Assembly: GCA_015232315.1 (NCBI GenBank)
Contig: JADFZZ010000001.1
Span: forward strand, 1 to 64,000
Source: SAR324 cluster bacterium
GTDB taxonomy: Bacteria > SAR324 > NAC60-12
DNA length: 64,000 nucleotides
Direction: 5' to 3'
The position numbers and the translations under genes are program-made. The notes under the pieces are model-generated. The model saw only the letters and a program-made list of their open reading frames with translations. It ran no database searches and had not been told where the DNA came from. Below, piece by piece: positions 1 to 7,638 of this stretch (position 1 is its first letter; each line of letters starts with the position of its first letter).

Positions 1-45
1 CAGCTACTAACCAAGGTAATGCTTCAATACAAGGGATTTTCATAC

Positions 46-236
46 GTCCTCCTGGGGTGAATGGCGCTCAGAAAATTTTTATGCCAAATCAACACAACTC
101 AACAGATGTTTTTTTCGAAAACCCAAGAAAATATTCTTTTTTACCAAAAGGACACTTAAGTCCTCCTGAGGTGAATGGTGCTCAGAAACTTTTTATGCCA
201 AATCAACACAACAGATGTTTTTTTCGAAAACCCGAG
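46..236. repeat. Tandem-spaced direct repeat, two copies (46-127 and 160-236)
   Basis: Two copies of an approximately 80-base unit begin with GTCCTCCTG and end with TTTTTTTCGAAAACCC. They are separated by about 30 bases. The second copy has a few substitutions and lacks 5 bases next to the shared CAACACAA. A short open frame runs across both copies and would encode a repeated NGAQK-x-FMPNQHN motif, but it has no convincing ribosome binding site and the 5-base indel is not frame-neutral. I therefore treat this as a non-coding repeat. The leading copy is close to the window edge, so more copies may lie to the left. Confidence 0.7.
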
Positions 237-389
237 TAAATGACGGTTCGCTAAAAATTGTCCAGATTGGAGAAATGGGGCTGAAAGCTTTTTGATAAAA
301 ATTTTACGGGTTTTTCCATATTTTTGATCCCTGTTATATATCGGGATTGTTATACTCAAGCCTTCATGAATTCTATCTGGAGGCGATGT

Positions 390-1856
390 ATGATTGATAC
401 CCCCAATACCCGAAAAACTTTTTGCCAGATCACCGGTAAACTCCATTTGCTATTTTCATTATTCTTGCTGTTCCCCTTGCCTTGGTGCTTCTATTATGAA
501 TGGAATCCGGACATCGGACTGCTGTTCCTCCAAATTTCCGGGGTGGTAGCGGTCATTGGCGTTGTCCTGCGATATTACGGCAGGGACGCGCCGAACATAA
601 TATTGCCGCGTGATTCCTTATTCATCGTGGGCTATTCCTGGCTGGCGTTAGTGGTGACTGGCGCGTTGCCGTATTGGAAAAGCAATTACATTCCCGGTTT
701 TGTGGATGCGATCTTTGAATCCGTTTCCGGTTTTACCACCACCGGAGCGTCCATCATGACGGACGTGGAGATCCTGCCGGATGCCATCCAATTCTGGAGA
801 GGGTTGACCCAATGGATCGGTGGGATGGGAATTATCGTGTTATTCGTGAGTGTGTTTCCCAATTTGAGTTTGGGAGCCAAAACCTTGTTCAAACGAGAAT
901 CCAGTCAATTGCGTTCCGATCCGACAGAGCCTGTGATTCGCGACGCGGCCAGGAGCATGTGTTTGACTTACATGGTGTTGACAATCCTCCAGATTCTCCT
1001 GTTGCGGGGGGCGGGAATGTCTGTTCTGGACGCCATGATCCATACGTTCGCCAGTATTTCCACCGGGGGTTTCTCCAGCAGAAATGCCAGCGTCGGTGCT
1101 TTTCAGTCTCCGTTCATCGAAGGGATCATTATCGTTTTCATGTACTTGGGTTCGATCAATTTCGGCTTATATTATGACTTGGTTCATGGCAAATGGCGAC
1201 GGGTCCTCAAAGATGCGGAATTGCGGTTTTTTCTAAGCGTGGGTTTGATTTTCACGGGTCTCTCCACGCTTTCGTTGTGGTTTCATTCCGGTTTCAATTT
1301 TCTGAAAGCCTTGCGATCCTCCGCTTTTCAAATCAGCACCATTCTCACCACGACCGGCTTTGCCTCGGACGATTATGAAAAATATCCGTTTGGCCCACAG
1401 GCTCTTATTTTTCTGTGCATGTTGATGGGCGGGATGGCGGGTTCCACGGCGGGAGGCATCAAACAATTTCGCATTTTTTTACTGTTCAAAATCATTGTGA
1501 ATCACATTCACCTCAGTTTTCGTCCGTCCCTGGTGACCAAACTGCGTGTGGGCGACACGGTCATTCAGGATAACCTGTTACAGTCGGTATTGGGCTTTTT
1601 CTGTGTCTATGCCGTGACACTGGCAATCGGATTTGTATGCCTGGCCTTCAGTGGACAAGATCTGCTGACATCCCTGACGGCGGTGATGACCTGCGCGGCG
1701 GCCGCGGGTCCGGGTTTTGGGATGGTGGGTCCCACGGATAACTTCGCGGCCCTGAATGATTTTGCCACAGTGGTGTTATCGGTGGTCATGCTGTTGGGAC
1801 GTCTGGAATTTTTTGTGCTGTTGGCATTTTTCCATCCGAGATTCTGGAGACGATAA
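390..1856 (+). CDS. trkH: TrkH/KtrB-family potassium uptake channel subunit
   Basis: This inner-membrane protein (488 aa) is the K+-translocating subunit of a Trk/Ktr uptake system. The ATG at 390 is chosen because GGAGG lies just upstream and the length then matches the family; an in-frame start at 324 has no such site. Family knowledge predicts four pore loops, and four candidates are visible: SGFTTTGAS, STGGFSSRN, TTTGFAS and AAGPGFG. The conserved GGMAGSTAGGIK segment before the last transmembrane block is also present. No trkA or ktrA regulatory subunit is seen in the window, so the partner must be encoded elsewhere. Immediately downstream are a small inverted-repeat element and a truncated kdpE-like gene, so this may once have been a larger potassium-related locus. 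Confidence 0.93.
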   Translation: MIDTPNTRKTFCQITGKLHLLFSLFLLFPLPWCFYYEWNPDIGLLFLQISGVVAVIGVVLRYYGRDAPNIILPRDSLFIVGYSWLALVVTGALPYWKSNYIPGFVDAIFESVSGFTTTGASIMTDVEILPDAIQFWRGLTQWIGGMGIIVLFVSVFPNLSLGAKTLFKRESSQLRSDPTEPVIRDAARSMCLTYMVLTILQILLLRGAGMSVLDAMIHTFASISTGGFSSRNASVGAFQSPFIEGIIIVFMYLGSINFGLYYDLVHGKWRRVLKDAELRFFLSVGLIFTGLSTLSLWFHSGFNFLKALRSSAFQISTILTTTGFASDDYEKYPFGPQALIFLCMLMGGMAGSTAGGIKQFRIFLLFKIIVNHIHLSFRPSLVTKLRVGDTVIQDNLLQSVLGFFCVYAVTLAIGFVCLAFSGQDLLTSLTAVMTCAAAAGPGFGMVGPTDNFAALNDFATVVLSVVMLLGRLEFFVLLAFFHPRFWRR

Positions 1857-1868
1857 CCAACCAGCACG

Positions 1869-1976
1869 TGATAAGTACCCGACCATAAATCTTTAACCAT
1901 TTTTTCTGGTTCCCTACCTCTTCTGGTGGGGAACCCTCCTTTTAATGTTAAAAAAACTTTTGAGCGGTACTTATCA
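1869..1976. mobile_element. Small non-coding element with 11-bp perfect terminal inverted repeats
   Basis: The ends are TGATAAGTACC (1869-1879) and GGTACTTATCA (1966-1976), which are exact reverse complements. The interior (1888-1940) recurs in inverted orientation at about 29702-29751 with few changes, so it is a dispersed repeat and not just a hairpin. There is no coding capacity. No clear target duplication is visible at the edges. The stop codon of the small minus-strand frame at 1974-2165 falls inside the right terminal repeat. Confidence 0.6.
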
Positions 1977-2211
1977 GACACGGATCGGCAGGATGACCAA
2001 GGGAATACCGTGTTGATAGAGCCTTCGCTGTAGGGTGAAGGCGGTATAATTGTGCAGCCATCGTGTGGTGAAGAGGGAATCCTCGGGAAACACCAAGGTG
2101 GTCCTCTGGCAGAACCAAAAATATTTGTTCAGGACCATAGCACAGGACGGAAATGCTACTGGCACCCAGCATCAACCCGATCCATCCCGCAGAATAAGGA
2201 CGCTGTTTCAT
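1974..2211 (-). pseudogene. Small frameshifted ORF coupled to the kdpE-like remnant
   Basis: An ATG at 2211 overlaps the TGA of the kdpE-like remnant in an ATGA arrangement, which suggests translational coupling. The first frame begins MKQRPYSAGWIGLMLG and looks like a membrane segment. The second half reads better in another frame (2165-1974), which ends in GIPLVILPIRV. One frameshift would join them into a protein of about 78 aa with one transmembrane segment. I do not recognise the family. This is a weak call resting on the overlap and on the appearance of the two frames; it could be chance. Confidence 0.3.
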
Positions 2212-2340
2212 GGCGTTTGTTCCTCAAGGAGGAGTAGCCGATAACCGATTCCCGGTTCGGTGATCAGCAGAGCGGGATTGTTGGCATCGACTTCGATTTT
2301 GCTCCTGAGTTGGGCGACATACACCCGCAGATAATGATGT
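2208..2340 (-). pseudogene. C-terminal stub of an OmpR/KdpE-type response regulator
   Basis: Read on the minus strand, this stretch encodes HHYLRVYVAQLRSKIE followed by ITEPGIGYRLL and a stop at 2208-2210. That is the recognition helix and C-terminal wing of an OmpR-family winged-helix regulator, and the TEPGIGYRL ending is characteristic of KdpE. The receiver domain and most of the DNA-binding domain are missing because the left end of the IS3 element lies directly at 2341. The missing 5' part is not found on the other side of the element. This points to IS-linked deletion or rearrangement rather than simple insertion. Confidence 0.75.
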
Positions 2341-2410
2341 TGTGGTACAGTCACTTTAGAGTATGCATGTTCCCGATCCTCTGCTAAAATGAAGAAAAAG
2401 GAGGTGGATT

Positions 2411-2695
2411 ATGAAACAAGCATCACGACACTATACGGAAGAGTTTAAACAAGACGCGGTAAAATTGGTTGTGGAAGATGGGTACAAGCAAACGGAAGCG
2501 GCACGGAATCTGGGTATTCCTCCCCGCACGCTGGAAGGATGGGTCGAAAAAGCCCGACATCAGGATTCTGGCAAAAACCTGACAGCGTCAGAACATCTGG
2601 AGTTGAAACGGTTGCGTCAAGAAGTCAAACGATTGACGATGGAGCGAGAAATTCTAAAAAAGGCCACGGCCTTCTTCGCAAGGGAAAATCATTGA
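2411..2695 (+). CDS. IS3-family transposase OrfA (helix-turn-helix)
   Basis: The protein (94 aa) carries an N-terminal helix-turn-helix of the IS3 OrfA type, visible as YTEEFKQDAV followed by QTEAARNLGI. A leucine-zipper-like heptad stretch follows, ending in KRLTMEREILKKATAFF. It binds the element ends and dimerises with the OrfAB product. The start is supported by AAAAAGGAGG about 7 bases upstream. Near the 3' end the heptamer A AAA AAG lies in the correct phase for -1 slippage into orfB. Confidence 0.92.
   Translation: MKQASRHYTEEFKQDAVKLVVEDGYKQTEAARNLGIPPRTLEGWVEKARHQDSGKNLTASEHLELKRLRQEVKRLTMEREILKKATAFFARENH
2656..2662 (+). promoter_or_regulatory. Programmed -1 frameshift heptamer in the IS3 element
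   Basis: The heptamer A AAA AAG occupies the zero-frame codons CTA AAA AAG of orfA. Slipping back one base continues as AAA AAA GGC into the orfB frame, giving an OrfAB fusion transposase. This is the classic signal in the IS3 family. I did not identify a specific downstream pseudoknot. Confidence 0.75.
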
Positions 2696-3564
2696 GATAT
2701 GAGTTCATTGAACGAGAGAAGAAGGCGTATCCGATCCGGGTGATGTGTCATGTATTAAAAGTATCTGTTAGCGGATATTACAGTTGGAATAAACGTCAAC
2801 AAAAACAAGAGGGAACCACGATTTCCTCTCGAAAGAATCTGGTAGACAGAGTCAAAGAGATTCATCAGGAAACCCGTGAAAGTTACGGGAGTCGGAGAAT
2901 GTCTGCCCAGTTGAGGAAGGAAGGTCATCCGGTAGGACGCGCTCAAGCGCGAAGCCTGATGAAAGAAGCTGAGGTCACGGTAAAACAGAACAAACGGTTT
3001 ATTCAGACCACAGACAGTCGCCATCCCTGGCCTGTGGCGGAAAATTTGCTGGATCGCCAATTCAATCCTGAAAAACCCAATCAGGTCTGGGCTAGCGATA
3101 TCACCTACCTTTGGACTTCTGAAGGGTGGGTTTATCTGGCGGTTGTGATTGATTTGTACTCACGGAGGGTGGTTGGCTGGTCCGTTGATTCCCGAATGAC
3201 CACCGAATTGGTGGAAAACGCCCTGAAAATGGCGATTCAACGAAGAAAACCAGCGCCTGGAATTCTGTTTCATTCGGATCGGGGAAGCCAATACGCCGCT
3301 GAAAGTTTCAGAAAACTGTTGAAACGTTATGGAATGATTTCCTCCATGAGCCGAAAAGGGGAATGCCATGATAATTCTCCGGTGGAACGCTTTTGGGGCT
3401 CCCTGAAAAAAGAATGGACCAACTCCATCCGTTATCAAAATGTGGATGAAGTCCGGTTGGATGTCATGAAATATATTGAAATGTTTTACAACTCCAAACG
3501 ATTACATTCCACTCTGGGCTATCAAAGCCCCGTGGAATTTGAAAAACTGGCTTCCGCCAGTTGA
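2692..3564 (+). CDS. IS3-family transposase OrfB (DDE integrase domain)
   Basis: This is the catalytic half of the transposase, made in family members mainly as the OrfAB fusion after -1 frameshifting. The TTG at 2692 is only a nominal start. The order is an HTH_21-like segment (ESYGSRRMSAQLR), then an rve-type DDE core. The catalytic acids are visible as WASDITYLW, FHSDRGSQY and SPVERFWGSLKKE. The ending RLHSTLGYQSPVEFE is standard for IS3. All three acids are present and the frame is open, so the element may still be active. Confidence 0.92.
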   Translation: MRYEFIEREKKAYPIRVMCHVLKVSVSGYYSWNKRQQKQEGTTISSRKNLVDRVKEIHQETRESYGSRRMSAQLRKEGHPVGRAQARSLMKEAEVTVKQNKRFIQTTDSRHPWPVAENLLDRQFNPEKPNQVWASDITYLWTSEGWVYLAVVIDLYSRRVVGWSVDSRMTTELVENALKMAIQRRKPAPGILFHSDRGSQYAAESFRKLLKRYGMISSMSRKGECHDNSPVERFWGSLKKEWTNSIRYQNVDEVRLDVMKYIEMFYNSKRLHSTLGYQSPVEFEKLASAS

Positions 3565-3680
3565 TCTCCCCAAAGGGGGATCTTGTTGCCTCCGGCGGCC
3601 AGAACCCTCACGGTTCTGGACTCTGGGTACGTTTGAAATGATCGGGAAGGAAGTAACTCCATTTTGTCTTGACCACCACA

Positions 3681-3996
3681 ATATTTATTCATTGTCATCC
3701 TCCGTCTCCACTCCGGTAACTGTGAAAAATATATCCAATGCCACCGCGCTTACCGGGGGATATTATCATACGTGCGCCACATCCGGTGGCAGTGTCCGAT
3801 GTTGGGGACATAATGGATATGGTCAATTGGGAAACAATAGCGCGTCCATGTCATCCAGCACGCCCGTGACCATTACGGGGTTATGAAATTCGAGCATAGA
3901 GTCCGACACAGAGAAAATTCAAGTTCCCAATTAACTCATTGGTACGATGCAATCTCTGATGCCTCCACGCCAGTGACCATCAAAGGTGTGAGGGTT
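3681..3996 (+). pseudogene. RCC1-repeat protein fragments truncated by the IS element
   Basis: Directly after the IS right end an open frame encodes STPVTVKNISNAT, then CATSGGSVRCWG and GYGQLGNN, ending STPVTITGL and a stop at 3886. These are one to two RCC1 propeller repeats like those of the gene at 12324, but without a start or signal peptide. A second piece encoding DASTPVTIKGV occurs out of continuity at about 3958-3992. The region is the 3' debris of one or two RCC1-type genes whose 5' part has been lost. Confidence 0.7.
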
Positions 3997-4036
3997 ATGA
4001 GCATGGCTTTTTGTTGTGATACAAGGAAATAATTTT

Positions 4037-4798
4037 ATGCAGGCGTTACGATTTTGTCTGATCCGTTGCATTCCATGGGTAGCCTTGGCTTGGCCGGGTT
4101 TAATCTGGGCCGCGTGTTCCTATCAGGACATCGCGGATCTGAAAAACGAGAGTTTCCGGGATGATGATATTCGGCAATTTTGCCAATTGATGGAAAAACA
4201 GAATGCGGTTGCCGCTCCAACTTCAAATCTGGCGGGAACGCCGGTGAATGTGTCACCGGCTCCGGCTTGCGAATCCGTTTCGACACTGCCTGACGCGCCT
4301 CCGGCGCAGGAAACCCGGGACAGTTCCGGTTCCTCCCTCTGCTCCTGGATTCCATCATTGCCGGAAACCTCCTGGACGCCTTTACGGGGAATCAACGTGG
4401 GACTCACGCCCTTGTCCCTGCTGGCGGGAGCCATTCAGTTGCAGGGCGAATATATGTTTTCCTTCGGGATTTCCCTGGGAGTGGAACTGTTTGACTGGGA
4501 TGCTTCCAGCAAGAATTACGGCACGCAAAGCCTGCGGCTCTTTGCCCGGAGTTACCATCCGTGGCGAACGGGGCACTGGTATGGCGGCGGGGGACCCGGG
4601 ATGATCCGGGTGGAATACCCCGCCGAAACCATCAACAACACGGGCGCGACCCTGGATGGCGGTTATCGTTGGGTGAGCAATCAGTTCTTCATGGATCTGG
4701 GAATTTATATGGGATTTTGGGGCAAACAAGACGTAGATGGCGTGGACCGCAACCTGAATGTTATCGGCGGTGACTGGAAAGTCGGATTACGGTTTTAG
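4037..4798 (+). CDS. Secreted outer-membrane beta-barrel protein, unknown function
   Basis: The start at 4037 has AAGGA at a good distance; an in-frame codon at 4016 is less likely. The protein (253 aa) has a signal peptide ending around LIWAA. A low-complexity Pro/Ala-rich linker follows (about residues 60-105). From about residue 115 there are alternating aromatic and small residues typical of amphipathic strands (QLQGEYMFSFGIS, RLFARSYHPW, WYGGGGPG). The chain ends in Phe (KVGLRF), the usual C-terminal signature of outer-membrane barrels. About eight strands seem possible. I do not recognise a named family. It starts the envelope-protein cluster extending to 20964. Confidence 0.7.
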   Translation: MQALRFCLIRCIPWVALAWPGLIWAACSYQDIADLKNESFRDDDIRQFCQLMEKQNAVAAPTSNLAGTPVNVSPAPACESVSTLPDAPPAQETRDSSGSSLCSWIPSLPETSWTPLRGINVGLTPLSLLAGAIQLQGEYMFSFGISLGVELFDWDASSKNYGTQSLRLFARSYHPWRTGHWYGGGGPGMIRVEYPAETINNTGATLDGGYRWVSNQFFMDLGIYMGFWGKQDVDGVDRNLNVIGGDWKVGLRF

Positions 4799-4820
4799 AA
4801 AAAGAGCCTGTTCATGGGCG

Positions 4821-5171
4821 TCACGGATTTCTACTGGTGTTGACAGCTATCTGACGCAACAAATCCACGGTTTCCTCACGAGAACGACGAGATTCCTCAG
4901 CCAGTTGATCCATATGGGACGTCAGTTCCTGAAATCCGGCATGTAACGTGGTTTCCACCCGCTCCAGTCGGTTTCCCACTTGGGCCAGTCGGTTTTCCAT
5001 GCGTCCCAGGCGTTCATTTCCCGAACGTTGGGCTTCCAGGATCGCGCCAAGAAGCGTGGTGTCCTGGCTACCGACCTGATCCGCCAAATCCTGGAGGGCC
5101 AGAATCAGTTTCTTGACGATTTCGGGGGTGCTGGATGGGGTTACTTCATCAATATTGGGTAATTTCAGCAT
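4821..5171 (-). CDS. Coiled-coil protein, unknown function
   Basis: The ATG at 5171 has AGGAG five bases upstream; a longer in-frame start near 5318 would overlap the 5' end of the next gene and adds a sequence with no coding look. The product (116 aa) begins MLKLPNIDEVTPSSTPEIV. It has a hydrophobic/acidic helix (about 20-45) and a long heptad coiled coil (about 50-100) with repeats such as GRMENRLAQVGNRLERVE. No signal peptide or membrane segment is present, so it is probably cytoplasmic. It is the only minus-strand gene in this cluster and is transcribed divergently from the VWA lipoprotein gene. Confidence 0.6.
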   Translation of the reverse strand: MLKLPNIDEVTPSSTPEIVKKLILALQDLADQVGSQDTTLLGAILEAQRSGNERLGRMENRLAQVGNRLERVETTLHAGFQELTSHMDQLAEESRRSREETVDLLRQIAVNTSRNP

Positions 5172-5298
5172 GGATCTCCTGAGCAATGATCGATATCTTC
5201 GGAAAACGAATTCGGCACACGACGATATTTTTAAGTACGTTGAATTTACCATAATGACAAGTCCGCACTGACAGCGATCGGAACAAAAGGAGAGGAAC

Positions 5299-7638
5299 AT
5301 GAAAAACCGTTTAATCATGGCGGGTTTGATCTGTGGATTGACACTGTCGGGGTGTAACGCGGAAAGCCTGGGAACCTATACGGACACAGGACGGCATTCT
5401 GATCAGAGCGGTCAAGCTTTGGATGAAAAGAACGAGGTCTTGCCTGACGCGGAAACCAACATTCCGGAATCTGAGGCAGTCAATTCGGCCTCAGGGCTGA
5501 AAGCCGAGGATTTTTCCAAGGATTATGTTTCGATTGCTCCGGATAACATTCGGGAAACCCTGAAAAATACCAGGGAATTTTATAACAACTTCGATTCCGG
5601 TTTTCTGGGAAGACAGCCCACACTCACCAGTGTTTCAGATCTGGGAACGTGCAATCCTTTTGTGGAAACCATGAGTTTTATTGACGCAGGCAACGGCTTT
5701 TATGAACGTTTCAGCGCAGACAAGAATATCGAAGCTTGTCTTAACCAGGCACGAGATATTGAAACCATGCGTTATGTGAGTTCTGTTCATGGTTTTTTTC
5801 AGAAAACCCGGTTTTTGGATACGGAGGGATCTCCCGTCAATTTAACAACGCAGACAGACCTCGGTACTTTTCCCAGAGCAGAGGCCTTGAGCCGTTTTTA
5901 CAGCAAAACAGTGATTCATCATATCACCTCCGCTACGGGCGAAACCCTGGAAGACCTCACCGAACTCAGACAATTGACCTCCGCATCGTCTAGTCCGGAC
6001 CAAGTATGTGTACTCAATCCGGGTCAGACACAGATGGATTGTGTTCGCTATACGCAAAAAACAACAACCCAGGCAGGCAGTATCCTCAGGGATGAGACAA
6101 CCGTTTCGTCCTTTGTTTCCAGCAATCTGACCGTTTCGGCGACGGGAACCTATTTCACTCAAGGTTCCATCGAATTCAGACTGAACAACTGGACCGGCAC
6201 CATGACGTATTCCGACGATCCGGAAACACCGCCTTCGTTCACCGTAACCAATGGATCATTGACCGTGACAGGGAAACTGGGTGAACTGAACGTCAAAAGC
6301 CTGGGCAATGGCCAGAGTTTTTTTGCGCCTGGAGACATGAATCTGTCGGATAAAGTCACCGGAAATTTCAGCGGATTGACGATGAATACAGGAGAACAAA
6401 GTGACGTGGTGGGGTTTCTTGCCCTGGTTGGAGCGAGTTCCGGGGAAACCACCGGTAGCGCTGTGTACCAGCGGATGATTACCGATATTCAGTCATTGAC
6501 CACCGTCATTTCTCAATTACAGGCGGTATCGGTGTTTGATAACGGCAATACCGTTCGTGGCAGTTACTCACTGAGTAGCCGGACCTTGCTGAATCCCACC
6601 ACACTGTCCAATGAACTGCTGAAGAAAATCGGGGTGACTTCCGGAAACCAGGTCCAGAATCTGCCATATTCACCACTGAACAGTCTGGATTATCAGACGT
6701 TCCGGTTTGAACTGGCGGTTCAATACAATTCTGCGACAGAAGTCATTGTGATTGTCAATTTGGTCGCGAATGAAAATTATACCACTTATCAAGCGATGGT
6801 GGATTCCACTGTGAGCGTGAACAATCTGGTGAATGAGGAAGTAGCGCGGGTCAGTCAGAAAGACACTTTCACGGTAGCCGCCACAGCCAGTGTTGCGGAT
6901 TTTTTGATGGTCATTGACAACTCAGGCAGCATGTCCGATGAGCAAACCGCACTGGCCGAGAATGCCACCAGTTTTTTTGACAAGTTGCAAAGCGCGGGGC
7001 TTGATTTCAGAATCGGTGTCATTACTACGGACAGTTCCACTTTACGCCATACAGGGTTTACCAACGATAAAACCGCGTTTCAGACAGCGGTTCAGGCGGG
7101 AATCGGCGGATCAGGCACGGAATCCGCAATTTACTTTGCCGAACAGGCACTTCTGGATACCGGCAGTGTGGTCAAGGCCGGATATCCTCGCGCAGGAGCC
7201 AGCCTTTCCATTATCATGCTCAGTGATGAATCGGATCAGTACAGTTCTTATGCTGGCAAAGCTTTTGATTTTGATTCAAATGTATTTCTGACCAAGAGCT
7301 ACAAAGTTTATGTGATTGTCGCGGATTCCGGGTCCTCAACCACAGGCTATATCAAACTGGCCAGTAAAACCGGCGGTAGTTTTGGAAACATCTATCAGTC
7401 CAGCTATGCCGCAACCCTGGATGTGATTGTCCAGAATGCGGGTGGTGCCAATTACACTTTGAGCCACACTCCAATTGCGTCCACTCTGGAAGTGAAGGTC
7501 AACGGATCCGTGGTCCCCATCAGCAACACCAATGGATTTTTGTATAACGGTTCTGCGAACACCATTGCCTTTTTTGGAACAGCTATTCCAGCCGCAGGCG
7601 CGACGATGGAGGTCAGGTACCAGTATGTCTCCAGGTAA
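5299..7638 (+). CDS. Large lipoprotein with von Willebrand factor A domain
   Basis: The start has AAAGGAGAGG upstream. The N-terminus is a lipoprotein signal peptide with lipobox LSGC, Cys19 being the predicted lipidated residue. The protein has 779 aa. Residues about 50-530 are a secreted region rich in Ser/Thr and Gly with no motif I recognise. A VWA domain follows from about 535 to 700 with an intact MIDAS motif DNSGSMS starting at Asp540, plus a downstream LSDESD. VWA domains with this motif bind a divalent cation and a protein ligand. The final 60 residues look like a beta-rich cap. The gene overlaps the CHASE2 cyclase gene by 14 bases, so the two are cotranscribed. A role in envelope sensing or adhesion is an inference from context. 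Confidence 0.85.
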   Translation: MKNRLIMAGLICGLTLSGCNAESLGTYTDTGRHSDQSGQALDEKNEVLPDAETNIPESEAVNSASGLKAEDFSKDYVSIAPDNIRETLKNTREFYNNFDSGFLGRQPTLTSVSDLGTCNPFVETMSFIDAGNGFYERFSADKNIEACLNQARDIETMRYVSSVHGFFQKTRFLDTEGSPVNLTTQTDLGTFPRAEALSRFYSKTVIHHITSATGETLEDLTELRQLTSASSSPDQVCVLNPGQTQMDCVRYTQKTTTQAGSILRDETTVSSFVSSNLTVSATGTYFTQGSIEFRLNNWTGTMTYSDDPETPPSFTVTNGSLTVTGKLGELNVKSLGNGQSFFAPGDMNLSDKVTGNFSGLTMNTGEQSDVVGFLALVGASSGETTGSAVYQRMITDIQSLTTVISQLQAVSVFDNGNTVRGSYSLSSRTLLNPTTLSNELLKKIGVTSGNQVQNLPYSPLNSLDYQTFRFELAVQYNSATEVIVIVNLVANENYTTYQAMVDSTVSVNNLVNEEVARVSQKDTFTVAATASVADFLMVIDNSGSMSDEQTALAENATSFFDKLQSAGLDFRIGVITTDSSTLRHTGFTNDKTAFQTAVQAGIGGSGTESAIYFAEQALLDTGSVVKAGYPRAGASLSIIMLSDESDQYSSYAGKAFDFDSNVFLTKSYKVYVIVADSGSSTTGYIKLASKTGGSFGNIYQSSYAATLDVIVQNAGGANYTLSHTPIASTLEVKVNGSVVPISNTNGFLYNGSANTIAFFGTAIPAAGATMEVRYQYVSR

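Larger units (their letters stand above)
2341..3680 (+). mobile_element. IS3-family insertion sequence (about 1340 bp)
   Basis: The element has two overlapping transposase frames, orfA and orfB, and imperfect terminal inverted repeats. The left end starts TGTGGTACAG (2341); the right end finishes GACCACCACA (3680). The inner part of both ends shares TTCCCGATC on opposite strands. The outermost TG...CA dinucleotides are typical of IS3. The three bases flanking each side (TGT and ATA) do not match, so no target duplication is present. The left flank is a truncated kdpE and the right flank a truncated RCC1-repeat gene, which fits recombination between two copies or an adjacent deletion. The transposase frames look intact. 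Confidence 0.85.

Noticed and set aside
57-239. Plus-strand frame encoding a repeated NGAQK-FMPNQHN motif
   Set aside because: The repeat differs by a 5-base indel between copies, so reading is not kept in phase over the whole unit, and no start signal is present.
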